From NCBI GenBank assembly GCA_963662035.1, contig CAVLDO010000012.1:1-52163 (forward strand): a DNA stretch of 52,163 nucleotides, read 5' to 3'. The translations under genes and the position numbers were made by a program. Positions 42,897 through 52,036 of this stretch are shown in pieces (the first letter of the stretch is position 1; each line of letters starts with the position of its first letter). Below the pieces are notes generated by a model. The model was not told where the DNA came from, made no database searches, and saw nothing but the letters and a program-made list of their open reading frames with translations. Source of the stretch: Equibacterium sp963662035. Lineage in GTDB: Bacteria; Bacteroidota; Bacteroidia; Bacteroidales; UBA932.

Positions 42897-42911
42897 CATT
42901 TTTTAATTTTG
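42881..42911 (+). promoter_or_regulatory. araR operon promoter
   Basis: TTGT at 42881-42884, a 19-bp spacer and TAATTTTG at 42904-42911 fit the Bacteroidota consensus. The ATG of araR is only 4 bp after the -7 box, so the leader would be very short, or a different start or promoter is used. Confidence 0.5.
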
Positions 42912-42915
42912 TTTT

Positions 42916-43599
42916 ATGACCCTGACAAACTACTATATTCAACACCCCAAGTTTTATGTGGCGGTGGACTGCATAATCTTCGGTCTGGAGGCCGGCGAGC
43001 TTAGCTTGCTGCTGCTCAAGCGCAATTTCGAGCCCGCAAAGGGGCAGTGGTCCCTGATGGGGGGATTCGTGCAGGATGGGGAGAGCCTCGACGGCGCCGC
43101 CGCCCGCGTGCTGCGCGAGCTCACCGGGCTGGACGACCTCTATATGCAGCAGGTTAAAAGCTACGGCGACATCGGGCGCGACCCTGGCGAACGGGTGATA
43201 TCCACCGCCTACTTTGCGCTGGTGGACATCAACCGCTACGACCACAGCCTGGTGGAGGCCCACAACGCCTGCTGGGTCAAGATGAGCTCTCTGCCGCAGC
43301 TTATTTTTGACCATCCGCAGATGGTTGCGGACGCTCTGCGCTTTATGCGCTACCAGTCGTCGGTAAAGCCGGTCGGGCTCAACCTGCTGCCGGAGGAGTT
43401 CACCCTCTCGCAGCTGCAGATGCTCTACGAGGCCATCCTGGGGGAGAGTCTGGACAAGCGCAACTTCCGCAAAAGGATAGCGGCGATGGACTACATAGAG
43501 AAGACCGGGGGCACCGACAAGTCAATGTCCCGCAGGGGGGCGGCGCTTTACCGCTTCAACGGCAGCAAATACAGCGAATGCGACAAATTCAAGATATAA
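42916..43599 (+). CDS. araR: AraR, Nudix-fold arabinose repressor (NrtR family)
   Basis: A 227-residue protein with an N-terminal Nudix domain (about 10-140) and a C-terminal winged-helix NrtR_WHI domain (about 150-227, ending with RRGAALYRFNGSKY). The Nudix box GGFVQDGESLDGAAARVLREL keeps the first G and E, but the REUxEE core reads RVLREL, so hydrolysis is likely lost, as in regulators of this family. In Bacteroides a protein of this type is the arabinose repressor. Location at the head of araDAB genes supports the name. Confidence 0.9.
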   Translation: MTLTNYYIQHPKFYVAVDCIIFGLEAGELSLLLLKRNFEPAKGQWSLMGGFVQDGESLDGAAARVLRELTGLDDLYMQQVKSYGDIGRDPGERVISTAYFALVDINRYDHSLVEAHNACWVKMSSLPQLIFDHPQMVADALRFMRYQSSVKPVGLNLLPEEFTLSQLQMLYEAILGESLDKRNFRKRIAAMDYIEKTGGTDKSMSRRGAALYRFNGSKYSECDKFKI

Positions 43600-43620
43600 C
43601 CATATTTAAAACCTAAACAA

Positions 43621-45345
43621 ATGTCCAAGTTTCAAATTCTTGCGGCGACTGCGGATCTGAACCGCATATCGCTGGCCTCCTGGGATTGGATCATCATCGG
43701 AATCTTCTTTCTGGCGATGGTCTGGATTGTCCTGGATGTGCTGAAGAAAAAGAAGGAGACCTCCGGCGACTACTTCCTGGACGGCCGCAGCGCCACCTGG
43801 ATTGCCATCGGCGCCTCCATTTTCGCCTCCAACATAGGCAGCGAGCACCTCATCGGCCTGGCCGGCACAGGTGCCTCTGCAGGTATGGCCCAGGCCCACT
43901 GGGAGATCCAGGGCTGGCTCATCCTGATTCTCGGCTGGGTGTTCGTGCCGCTCTACGAGCGCAGCATGGTGTACACTATGCCGGAATTCCTTGAAAAGCG
44001 CTACAACAAGCAGAGCCGCGGCATACTCACCTGGCTCTCGCTGGCAAGCTACGTCCTCACCAAGGTCTCCGTCACAGTGCTGGCGGGCGGCCTGGCCCTC
44101 AACACCCTGCTGGGCATCAACTTCTGGGTTGCAGCCATCGCGCTGGTGCTCATCACCGCAGTCTACACCGTGATAGGCGGTATGGAGTCGATTCTCAAGA
44201 CATCGGTGCTGCAGACCCCCATTCTGTTGCTCGGCTCGCTGGTTATCCTCTGGATAGGCCTCAAGGAGCTGGGCGGATGGAATCATATGATGGAAATCTG
44301 CGGGGCGCAGAGCGTAAACGAATACGGCGACTCTATGACCTCGCTGATGCGCAGCTCCCGCGACCCCAATTTCCCCTGGTACGGCGCCCTTTTCGGCAGC
44401 GCCATCATCGGCTTCTGGTACTGGTGCACCGACCAGTTCATAGTGCAGCGCGTCCTCTCTGGCAAAAACCAGACTGAGGCCCGCCGCGGCACCATCTTCG
44501 GCGCCTATCTGAAGCTGCTGCCGGTGTTCCTGTTCCTCATCCCCGGAATGATAGCCTTCGCCCTCACCAAGACCCCCGACTCCGAAGTGGGACGCACCCT
44601 GGCCGCTGCCCTCGGCACCAACCCCGACGGCACGGTTGCCAACCCGGACATCGCCTTCCCGATGCTGGTGAACACCCTGCTGCCCGTCGGCCTCAAGGGA
44701 GTGGTGATCTGCGGCATACTGGCCGCTCTGATGAGCTCCCTGGCCTCGCTGTTCAACTCCTCGGCAATGTTGTTCACTATGGACATTTACAAGCCCAAGC
44801 ACCCCGAAACCAGCGAGAGGCGCCTTGTGGTGATCGGCCGCATCGCCACCGTGGTGGTGGTTGTGCTGGGCGTGCTCTGGATATTCGTGATACAGAGTAT
44901 GGGCACCAGCCTGTACAATTACATACAGAGCGTGCAGAGCCTGCTGGCTCCCGCCATCGCGGCGGTGTTCCTGATGGGTGTCAGCTGGAAGCGGACCTCT
45001 CCCAAGGCCGGAATGTGGACCCTCATCGTGGGCCTGGTGATCGGCTTTACGCGCCTGATCACCATGATCATCAACCCCGAGGGACACAACTGGTTCACCT
45101 ATCTCTTCAATGAGATGAACGTTTACGCGTTCTGCGTGTGGATGTTCCTCTTCTGCATTGTATTCTCGATTGTGGTGACCCTGCTCACCCGGAGCCCTCG
45201 CGAAGAGCAGGTGCGCGGCATCTGCTTCGGCACCGCCACCGCAGAGCAGAAGGCGGCCACCCGCGCCTCCTGGAATGCCTGGGATGTGATCCACACCGTG
45301 ATAATCCTTGGTCTTACAGTGGCATTCTATATTTATTTCTGGTAG
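43621..45345 (+). CDS. Sodium/solute symporter (SSS family), probable arabinose transporter
   Basis: A 574-residue membrane protein with about 14 helices of the SSS/SLC5 family: ASIFASNIGSEHLIGLAGTGA near residue 60 is the classical sugar transporter sequence, and ALMSSLASLFNSSAMLFTMDIY near 365 is the sodium symporter signature. Residues 30-50 carry a Lys-rich loop (LKKKKETSGDYFLDGRS). It follows araR by 21 bp and precedes araD by one base, so arabinose is the likely substrate. Confidence 0.92.
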   Translation: MSKFQILAATADLNRISLASWDWIIIGIFFLAMVWIVLDVLKKKKETSGDYFLDGRSATWIAIGASIFASNIGSEHLIGLAGTGASAGMAQAHWEIQGWLILILGWVFVPLYERSMVYTMPEFLEKRYNKQSRGILTWLSLASYVLTKVSVTVLAGGLALNTLLGINFWVAAIALVLITAVYTVIGGMESILKTSVLQTPILLLGSLVILWIGLKELGGWNHMMEICGAQSVNEYGDSMTSLMRSSRDPNFPWYGALFGSAIIGFWYWCTDQFIVQRVLSGKNQTEARRGTIFGAYLKLLPVFLFLIPGMIAFALTKTPDSEVGRTLAAALGTNPDGTVANPDIAFPMLVNTLLPVGLKGVVICGILAALMSSLASLFNSSAMLFTMDIYKPKHPETSERRLVVIGRIATVVVVVLGVLWIFVIQSMGTSLYNYIQSVQSLLAPAIAAVFLMGVSWKRTSPKAGMWTLIVGLVIGFTRLITMIINPEGHNWFTYLFNEMNVYAFCVWMFLFCIVFSIVVTLLTRSPREEQVRGICFGTATAEQKAATRASWNAWDVIHTVIILGLTVAFYIYFW

Positions 45346-45346
45346 T

Positions 45347-46033
45347 ATGTTGGAAGAACTCAAACGGCAGGTATGCCGTGCCAACCTGGATTTGGTATCC
45401 CACGGGCTGGTGATCTTCACCTGGGGCAACGTGTCGGCCATAGAGCGCGAAAGCGGCCTGGTGGTGATAAAGCCCAGCGGCGTGGCCTATGACAATATGA
45501 AGCCGGAGGATATGGTGGTAGTGGATCTCGACGGCAATGTGGTGGAGGGGCGCTACAAGCCCTCTTCCGACACCCCCACGCACGTGGTGCTCTACAAGGC
45601 GTTCCCCGAAATCGGCGGAGTGGTGCACACCCACTCCACATACGCCACGGCCTGGGCTCAAGCGGGGCGGGACATCCCCAACATCGGCACCACCCACGCC
45701 GACTATTTCCACGACAACATCCCCTGCACCGCCGATATGACGGCAGAGGAGGTCGGCGGGGCCTACGAGCTGGAGACGGGCAATGTGATAGTGCGCCGCT
45801 TCAGCGGCCTCAACCCCGTGCACACTCCCGGAGTGCTGGTCAAGAACCACGGCCCCTTCTGCTGGGGCAAAGACTGCTTTGAGGCGGTGCACAACGCGGT
45901 GGTTATGGAGCAGGTGGCCAAGATGGCCTTCGTGGCGCTGAGCGTCAACCCCGGCCTGACTATGAACCCACTGCTCATCGAGAAGCATTTTTCACGCAAA
46001 CACGGCCCCAAGGCCTATTATGGACAAAATTAA
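45347..46033 (+). CDS. araD: L-ribulose-5-phosphate 4-epimerase
   Basis: A 228-residue class II aldolase-fold epimerase that makes D-xylulose-5-phosphate. Motifs: TWGNVSAIERESGLVVIKPSG, VVHTHSTYATAWAQ with two zinc His, and VLVKNHGPFCWG with the third. ATG at 45347 is one base after the transporter stop. It is the third step of arabinose breakdown. Confidence 0.95.
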   Translation: MLEELKRQVCRANLDLVSHGLVIFTWGNVSAIERESGLVVIKPSGVAYDNMKPEDMVVVDLDGNVVEGRYKPSSDTPTHVVLYKAFPEIGGVVHTHSTYATAWAQAGRDIPNIGTTHADYFHDNIPCTADMTAEEVGGAYELETGNVIVRRFSGLNPVHTPGVLVKNHGPFCWGKDCFEAVHNAVVMEQVAKMAFVALSVNPGLTMNPLLIEKHFSRKHGPKAYYGQN

Positions 46034-46045
46034 AAAAGCACGATT

Positions 46046-47587
46046 ATGATAAAGGCATTTGAAAATTACGAACTCTGGTTTGTGACAGGCGCACAGCTGC
46101 TCTACGGCGGCGACGCCGTGAAACAGGTGGACGGACACTCCAAAGAGATGGTGGCCGGCCTCAACGAATCGGGCAACATCCCGGTCAAGATAGTGTACAA
46201 GGGTACCGCCAACTCCAGCCGCGAGGTGGAGGAGATAATGAAGGCGGCCAGCAGCGATAAGCGCTGCGCCGGAATCATCACCTGGATGCACACCTTCTCC
46301 CCCGCCAAGATGTGGATCAAGGGGCTGCAGGCGCTGTCTAAGCCGCTGCTGCACTTCCACACCCAGTACAATGCAGAAATTCCCTGGGATACGATGGATA
46401 TGGACTTTATGAATCTGAACCAGAGCGCCCACGGCGACATCGAGTTCGGCCATATCTGCACCCGTATGAGAGTGCCCCGCAAGGTGGTCGTAGGCTACTG
46501 GAAGAGCGCCGAGGCGCAGCGCAAGATTGCGGTGTGGGCCCGCGTGGCAGTCTCCGCAGCCGATGCAAGGCAGGTGCGCTGCCTTATGTTCGGAATGAAC
46601 ATGAACAATGTGGCGGTGACCGACGGCGACCGCGTGGAGTTTGAGCAGAGGCTGGGCTACCACGTGGACTACTATCCCGTGTCATCGCTGGTGGCCCGCC
46701 TTTGCGAGGTTACAGACGCCGAGGCCGAGGCTCTGGTAGAGGAGTACAAGAAGCTCTACACAATCAAGATAGACGAGACCGGCGAGAAGGTCTATTGGGA
46801 GAAGGTGTTCAACGCCGCAAAAGCGGAGATAGCCATCCGCCGTGTGCTTGAAGAGGAGGGGGCGAGCGCCTTCACCACCAACTTCGATGACCTGGGCGAC
46901 ACCGATGTGGATGCGCCCGGCTTCCGCGGATTCGACCAGATTCCGGGCCTGGCGTCGCAGCGTCTGATGCAGGAGGGCTACGGCTTCGGCGCCGAGGGCG
47001 ACTGGAAGACCGCCTGCCTCTACCGCACTTTGTGGGTTATGAACCAGGGGCTGCCCAAGGGCTGCTCTTTCCTGGAAGACTATACCCTCAACTTTGCGGG
47101 CGACGGCAGCTCCTGCCTGCAGAGCCATATGCTGGAGGTCTGCCCTATGATTGCAAGCGACCGTCCCAAACTGGAGGTTCACTTCCTGGGCATAGGCATC
47201 CGCAAGCAGCCCACCGCCCGTCTGGTGTTCACCTCCAAGACAGGGCGCGGCACAAAGGCCACCGTGGTGGATCTTGGCAACCGCTTCCGCCTGATTGCCC
47301 AGGATGTGGAGTGCATCGAGCCCAAACCGATGCCCAAGCTGCCCGTGGCATCGGCCCTCTGGGTTCCCCAGCCCACATTCGAGATCGGCGCCGGAGCGTG
47401 GATTCTGGCGGGCGGCACCCACCATTCCGCCTTCAGCTACGACATAACAGCCGAATACTGGGATGACTTTGCCGAAATCACCGGTATCGAGTTTGTGCAC
47501 ATCGGCAAGCATACCACCACTGAAGAGTTCAAGAAGGAACTCCGCACGAACGAGGTTTACTATATGTTGAACAAAGCGCTCAAATGA
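46046..47587 (+). CDS. araA: L-arabinose isomerase
   Basis: A 513-residue AraA that turns L-arabinose into L-ribulose. Recognisable stretches are ENYELWFVTGAQLLYG at the start, HTQYNAEIPWDTMDMDFMN, YTLNFAGDGSSCLQSHMLEV with a metal His, and GGTHHSAFSYD at the end. Length is normal. It starts 12 bp after araD. Confidence 0.97.
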   Translation: MIKAFENYELWFVTGAQLLYGGDAVKQVDGHSKEMVAGLNESGNIPVKIVYKGTANSSREVEEIMKAASSDKRCAGIITWMHTFSPAKMWIKGLQALSKPLLHFHTQYNAEIPWDTMDMDFMNLNQSAHGDIEFGHICTRMRVPRKVVVGYWKSAEAQRKIAVWARVAVSAADARQVRCLMFGMNMNNVAVTDGDRVEFEQRLGYHVDYYPVSSLVARLCEVTDAEAEALVEEYKKLYTIKIDETGEKVYWEKVFNAAKAEIAIRRVLEEEGASAFTTNFDDLGDTDVDAPGFRGFDQIPGLASQRLMQEGYGFGAEGDWKTACLYRTLWVMNQGLPKGCSFLEDYTLNFAGDGSSCLQSHMLEVCPMIASDRPKLEVHFLGIGIRKQPTARLVFTSKTGRGTKATVVDLGNRFRLIAQDVECIEPKPMPKLPVASALWVPQPTFEIGAGAWILAGGTHHSAFSYDITAEYWDDFAEITGIEFVHIGKHTTTEEFKKELRTNEVYYMLNKALK

Positions 47588-47588
47588 C

Positions 47589-49181
47589 ATGGACGCAAGA
47601 AACACCATAATCTCCGGGAAGGCCATCCTGGGCATAGAGCTGGGCAGCACCCGCATCAAGGCGGTCCTCATTGACGGGGAGCACAACCCCATCGCGCAGG
47701 GGAGCCACGCGTGGGAGAACCAGCTGCAGGACGGCCTGTGGACCTACTCCCTGGAGGCCATCCGGGACGGTATGCGCAAATGCTACGCCGACCTCAGAGA
47801 GGATGTCAAGATACACTACAACACCGAGATAGAGCATCTGGCGGCCATTGGCATCAGCGCAATGATGCACGGCTATATGGCGTTTGACAGCGCCGAGCGG
47901 CTGCTGGTACCATTCCGCACCTGGCGCAACACCAACACCGGCGCCGCCGCCAAGGTTCTCTCGGAACTCTTCAACTTCAATATGCCGCTGCGCTGGAGCC
48001 TCTCGCACCTCTACCAGTGCATTCTGGACGGCGAGCCGCACGTGAAGGATGTCAACTTCATCACCACTCTATCGGGCTATATCCACTGGAAGCTCACGGG
48101 GCAGAAGGTGCTGGGCATAGGCGACGCCTCCGGAATGATGCCGATAGATGTGGCCTCCGGCGACTTTGACCGGGCCCGCATCGATGCCTTCGACAGTCTT
48201 GTCGCAGACAAGGGATACCCTTGGAAGCTGCGCGAGATTCTCCCCTCGGTGCTTCGCGCCGGCTCTTACGCCGGGGTGCTGACAGAGGAGGGGGCTCGGC
48301 TTCTGGACCCTTCCGGCCATCTGACGCCGGGCGTGCCCTTCTGCCCTCCCGAGGGAGACGCGGGCACCGGGATGGCGGCCACCAATGCCGTAAAGCCCCG
48401 CACCGGCAACGTGTCGGCCGGCACATCTTCGTTCTCGATGATTGTGCTGGAGAAGGATCTGAAAAAGCCGCACGAAGTGATAGACATCGTCACGACCCCC
48501 GACGGGGCGCCGGTGGCGATGGTGCACTGCAACACCTGCACCAGCGACATCAACGCCTGGGTGGGGCTCTTCAAGGAGTTTCAGCAGCTGCTGGGGATTC
48601 CCGTGGATATGGACGACCTGTTCGGCAAGCTGTTCGGCGCCGCCCTCACCGGGGATGCCGACTGCGGCGGTCTGATGTCGTTCAACTACTTTGCGGGAGA
48701 GCCCGTCACAGGCCTGCAGGAGGGGCGCCCCCTGTTTGTGCGCAGCGCATCGGACAAGTTCAATCTGGCCAACTTCATGCGCGCGCATCTCTACTCGGCG
48801 GTAGGTGTGCTCAAGGTGGGCAACGACATTCTCTTCAAGGAGGAGAAGGTGGCCGTAGAGCGCATCACCGGCCACGGCGGCCTGTTCAAAACCCCCGGTG
48901 TGGGGCAGAGAATCCTGGCCGCAGCCCTCTCGTCGCCCATCTCCGTGATGGAGACTGCCGGAGAAGGCGGCGCGTGGGGCATCGCCCTGCTGGCATCGTT
49001 CCTGGTGAACAACCCGGAGCGGCTGTCGCTGCCCGATTTTCTGGAGAAGGTGGTTTTCGGCGGGGACACCGGGGTGGAGATCGCCCCGAGCCCCGAGGAT
49101 ATCGCCGGCTTCAACGCCTGGATAGAGAACTACAACGAGTGCCTTGCGATAGAGCGCGCCGCCGTTGAGCACAAGAAATAG
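47589..49181 (+). CDS. araB: FGGY carbohydrate kinase, probable L-ribulokinase
   Basis: A 530-residue FGGY kinase. The N-terminal half has AILGIELGSTRIKAVLID for ATP binding; TGNVSAGTSSFSMIVLEKD and ITGHGGLFKTPGVGQRILA are in the C-terminal half. The family also includes xylulokinases; the place after araA and araD supports ribulokinase (step two). It begins one base after the araA stop and is followed by a terminator. Confidence 0.9.
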   Translation: MDARNTIISGKAILGIELGSTRIKAVLIDGEHNPIAQGSHAWENQLQDGLWTYSLEAIRDGMRKCYADLREDVKIHYNTEIEHLAAIGISAMMHGYMAFDSAERLLVPFRTWRNTNTGAAAKVLSELFNFNMPLRWSLSHLYQCILDGEPHVKDVNFITTLSGYIHWKLTGQKVLGIGDASGMMPIDVASGDFDRARIDAFDSLVADKGYPWKLREILPSVLRAGSYAGVLTEEGARLLDPSGHLTPGVPFCPPEGDAGTGMAATNAVKPRTGNVSAGTSSFSMIVLEKDLKKPHEVIDIVTTPDGAPVAMVHCNTCTSDINAWVGLFKEFQQLLGIPVDMDDLFGKLFGAALTGDADCGGLMSFNYFAGEPVTGLQEGRPLFVRSASDKFNLANFMRAHLYSAVGVLKVGNDILFKEEKVAVERITGHGGLFKTPGVGQRILAAALSSPISVMETAGEGGAWGIALLASFLVNNPERLSLPDFLEKVVFGGDTGVEIAPSPEDIAGFNAWIENYNECLAIERAAVEHKK

Positions 49182-49225
49182 CAACACACGGGGAGACGGT
49201 AACGTCTCATTTTATAATAACAGCA

Positions 49226-49268
49226 GGAGGCCCCACCGCAGAGATGCGACAGGGCCTCCATTTTTTCT
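49226..49268 (+). terminator. Terminator of the ara operon
   Basis: GGAGGCCC (49226-49233) pairs with GGGCCTCC (49252-49259), followed by ATTTTTTCTG. Confidence 0.85.
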
Positions 49269-49315
49269 GTTTTACGCACATTACTGAGAGTTTTCCCAAA
49301 TTGCCGCGCCCAATG

Positions 49316-49346
49316 TTGATATTGCGGAAATGTTTTTCTATCTTTG
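49316..49346 (+). promoter_or_regulatory. Promoter of the pilus-like operon
   Basis: TTG (49316-49318), a 20-bp spacer and TATCTTTG (49339-49346) fit the Bacteroidota consensus. It is about 42 bp before the DUF3575 gene. Confidence 0.7.
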
Positions 49347-49388
49347 CCTTGTATGTTTGCCCACCGGGGCCTTTGAGACGCTATTTTG

Positions 49389-50864
49389 ATGACTTTGACG
49401 CATAAAAACATCTTCCCGCTCCGTTGGAAGCGCATCCTGCTGACCCTCATTATTTTATGGGGAGGGGCGCAGGTCGACCTCCGTGCCGGGCAGTCTGCGG
49501 CGGCCTTGCCGCATTCTGATAATGCATCGCCTGTTGGCGACGCCACGGGTTCCGGTCCGGACATATTCTATTGTCAATCAGACATCATAGCTTCAAGCCC
49601 CGAAGAAGCCGCCTGTAGCGCCGACACCATAGGGATAAAAATCTATTTCAGGGTGTGGTCATCGCGCTACGAGCCGTCTTTCCGAAGCAACGGTGAGAGG
49701 GTGGCGCGTTTCGTTGAGCTGTTCAACGCGTTGACGGAGGCTGACGGCCTGTCATCAGGGTCCGGCAAGGCTGGGGCCACGGTGAGGGTGATGGTGAGCG
49801 CCATGTCATCTCCGGAGGGAGGGGCGGATATGAATATGCAGCTGAGCCGGGAGCGCTTCAATAGCGCGAGAGCGGCCCTTGCAGAGGCCGGCATCGCGGC
49901 GGACTTCTTCAGCGCCGCTGTGTGTGAGGCGGACGTCATAGGCATATATCCCGAGGAAGCCTTCTCAAAGATGGTGAAAACTTCGCCGTCTATAAATGAG
50001 AGCGCCCGGGAGGAGATGCTCTCCATACTCGGCGATTCTTCGTTGAGCTACCCGCAGAAGATTAAAGCCTTACGCAGCGGCAACGGCGGCCTGTGGTGGC
50101 GGGAGCTTTCAAAAGAGAGCCTGCCCGAGATGCGTGCGTTCAGCGCGCAGGTGAGCGTGGATAGGGCCGATGACTCCGCCCCGACCGCTGCCGCGATTGA
50201 GTGCGGCGCCGAATCTGCGGCGCAGAGCGAAGAATTGATACAGGAATGTGAGCCCGAGCCCGAGGAGCAGAGCAAAGCGCTGATACAGGAGTTTGAGCCT
50301 GCGCCCGCATCGATGGCACCCTCCACGGAGAGGATACTTCATAACAAGCTGGCACTAAAGAGCAACATGCTCTGCTTGGGCCTTCTGATGGCCAATGTGG
50401 GGGTGGAGTTCAGCTTGTCGCAGCACCTGTCGCTGCACCTGCCGCTGTATTACAGCGGATGGGACTATTTTTCCGATCGGGTCAAGTTCCGCACTCTGGC
50501 GGTGCAGCCGGAGCTCAGGTGGAACTTCCGCCCCACGGACGGCCTCTTTGTGGGTGCGCACACTATGATAGCCTATTTCAACCTGGCAACGGGCGGCGAT
50601 TACCGCATACAGGACCGCTCGGGCGATACGCCTCTGCTGGGCGGCGGCGTGAGCCTGGGATACCGGATGCACTTCAAGAACAATCCGCGCTGGGGCATGG
50701 AGTTCGCTTTGGGCGGCGGAGCCTACAGGTTCTGCTACGACCGCTTCGTGAACGAGAAGAACGGCCCGTATGTAGATACGGTAAACAAGACTTATGTGGG
50801 TTTGGACAATGTGGCGGTGAGCATATTCTATGAGTTGGACCTGGGGAGGGGCGCAAGAAGATGA
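49389..50864 (+). CDS. DUF3575 outer-membrane protein with OmpA-like segment (pilus locus)
   Basis: About 491 residues. The N-terminal signal peptide has RILLTLIILWGGAQVDLRA. Residues about 75-190 look OmpA-like (VRVMVSAMSSPEGG, then NMQLSRERFNSARAAL). A linker near 275-305 holds a twice-repeated Ser/Glu-Pro segment (EELIQECEPEPEE and KALIQEFEPAP). The C-terminal third (about 330-491) is DUF3575, an eight-strand-like barrel domain found in Bacteroidota fimbrial operons. ATG at 49389 is used. It overlaps the next gene as ATGA. A second copy of its signal peptide starts at 52037. Confidence 0.82.
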   Translation: MTLTHKNIFPLRWKRILLTLIILWGGAQVDLRAGQSAAALPHSDNASPVGDATGSGPDIFYCQSDIIASSPEEAACSADTIGIKIYFRVWSSRYEPSFRSNGERVARFVELFNALTEADGLSSGSGKAGATVRVMVSAMSSPEGGADMNMQLSRERFNSARAALAEAGIAADFFSAAVCEADVIGIYPEEAFSKMVKTSPSINESAREEMLSILGDSSLSYPQKIKALRSGNGGLWWRELSKESLPEMRAFSAQVSVDRADDSAPTAAAIECGAESAAQSEELIQECEPEPEEQSKALIQEFEPAPASMAPSTERILHNKLALKSNMLCLGLLMANVGVEFSLSQHLSLHLPLYYSGWDYFSDRVKFRTLAVQPELRWNFRPTDGLFVGAHTMIAYFNLATGGDYRIQDRSGDTPLLGGGVSLGYRMHFKNNPRWGMEFALGGGAYRFCYDRFVNEKNGPYVDTVNKTYVGLDNVAVSIFYELDLGRGARR

Positions 50865-52024
50865 GAGCAACCGGAAAAACAGGTATGATAAAAGCGCTTT
50901 TCAAGATGCTGCGAGCCGTGCCGGGAGCTCTGGCGGCGTGTACCGCGGCTCTGCTGCTGACAACGGCGTGCAGCGTGCACGAGTGGCCCGACGAGAGCAC
51001 CCCCGCGCAGCTGGAGATAGAGCTGGTGTTTGCGCAGGAGATGCCTGACTACAAGGAGGTTAATTACGACACACGCAAGACCGGGGCCGAGTATGCAAAC
51101 GGCGGCACCTCACACGCAGACGATGATATGGACATAAGATATACTCTTAAGTTCTACCCTGCGCTTCCCGGCGGAGGATACGCATCAAGCGAGGCAAAAG
51201 ACTATACGACTGTGGTGACCGCCGCTGCGGCGCAGTATCTGGATCGCAGCATCACGGTGTCGCTGCCCGAAGGTGGCTATCAGGTGCTCTGCTGGACAGA
51301 TTATGTAAAGCAGGGGAGCACGGAGGGGGTGTTCTATGATGTGAGCGACTTTGCGGCCGTGAGCATTTTGGAGGATCATATAGAGAACACCGACTCTCAG
51401 GACGCGTTCCGGGGGATCGCTGAGGTTACGGTGCACCGCGTGGGGACATCTCAGGAGCCGGACAAGGTTACAATAGAGATGCAGCGTCCGCTGGCAAAAT
51501 ACAGGTTCATAGCAACGGACTTTGACCTGCTGGTGACAAAGGTCATGCGCGAGCGAGAGGCCGCCATCAGAGCGGAGGCAGGTGCCGGGGCCGGCGATGA
51601 TGCCGCAACGGCAGCTGAAGCAGGGGCCGTGGCGGCGTCGAAGGCGTTCAACCCGGATGATTACTTCATACGGTTCTATTACACGTCGTTTATGCCCAAC
51701 GTGTTTGATATGTTCAAAGACAAGCCGGTGGACTCGCGTTCTGGCGTAAGCTTCGATGCTGATTTCATTCCGATATCGGAGAAAGAGGTGCTGATGGGCT
51801 TTGACTATGTGCTGGTGAACGGACAGGAGTCGAGCGTGACGGTGCAGGTGGGCCTGTACGACAAGGTCACGAATACGCAGCTGGCGCTGACGCCGCCCCT
51901 GGCGGTGCCGCTGTCGCGCAGCAAGCTCACCACGGTGAGAGGAGACTTTCTCACGATGGAAATAGGCAGCGGAATAGGCGTCAATCCGTCGTTCGACGAC
52001 GAATTTAACATAACTATACCTTAA
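50861..52024 (+). CDS. DUF6562-type fimbrial lipoprotein (Mfa2/FimB-like)
   Basis: A 387-residue lipoprotein with lipobox LTTAC followed by SVHEWPDESTPAQLEIEL. The DUF6562/Mfa2-like immunoglobulin-type fold follows; these proteins act as tip or anchor subunits of type V pili. Residues about 230-258 are an Ala/Gly/Glu-rich insert (AEAGAGAGDDAATAAEAGA), perhaps a surface loop. It overlaps the DUF3575 gene by 4 nt and is followed 12 bp later by a second DUF3575-like gene. Pilin genes would be expected outside the window. Confidence 0.8.
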   Translation: MRATGKTGMIKALFKMLRAVPGALAACTAALLLTTACSVHEWPDESTPAQLEIELVFAQEMPDYKEVNYDTRKTGAEYANGGTSHADDDMDIRYTLKFYPALPGGGYASSEAKDYTTVVTAAAAQYLDRSITVSLPEGGYQVLCWTDYVKQGSTEGVFYDVSDFAAVSILEDHIENTDSQDAFRGIAEVTVHRVGTSQEPDKVTIEMQRPLAKYRFIATDFDLLVTKVMREREAAIRAEAGAGAGDDAATAAEAGAVAASKAFNPDDYFIRFYYTSFMPNVFDMFKDKPVDSRSGVSFDADFIPISEKEVLMGFDYVLVNGQESSVTVQVGLYDKVTNTQLALTPPLAVPLSRSKLTTVRGDFLTMEIGSGIGVNPSFDDEFNITIP

Positions 52025-52036
52025 TAATTCTTTTAG

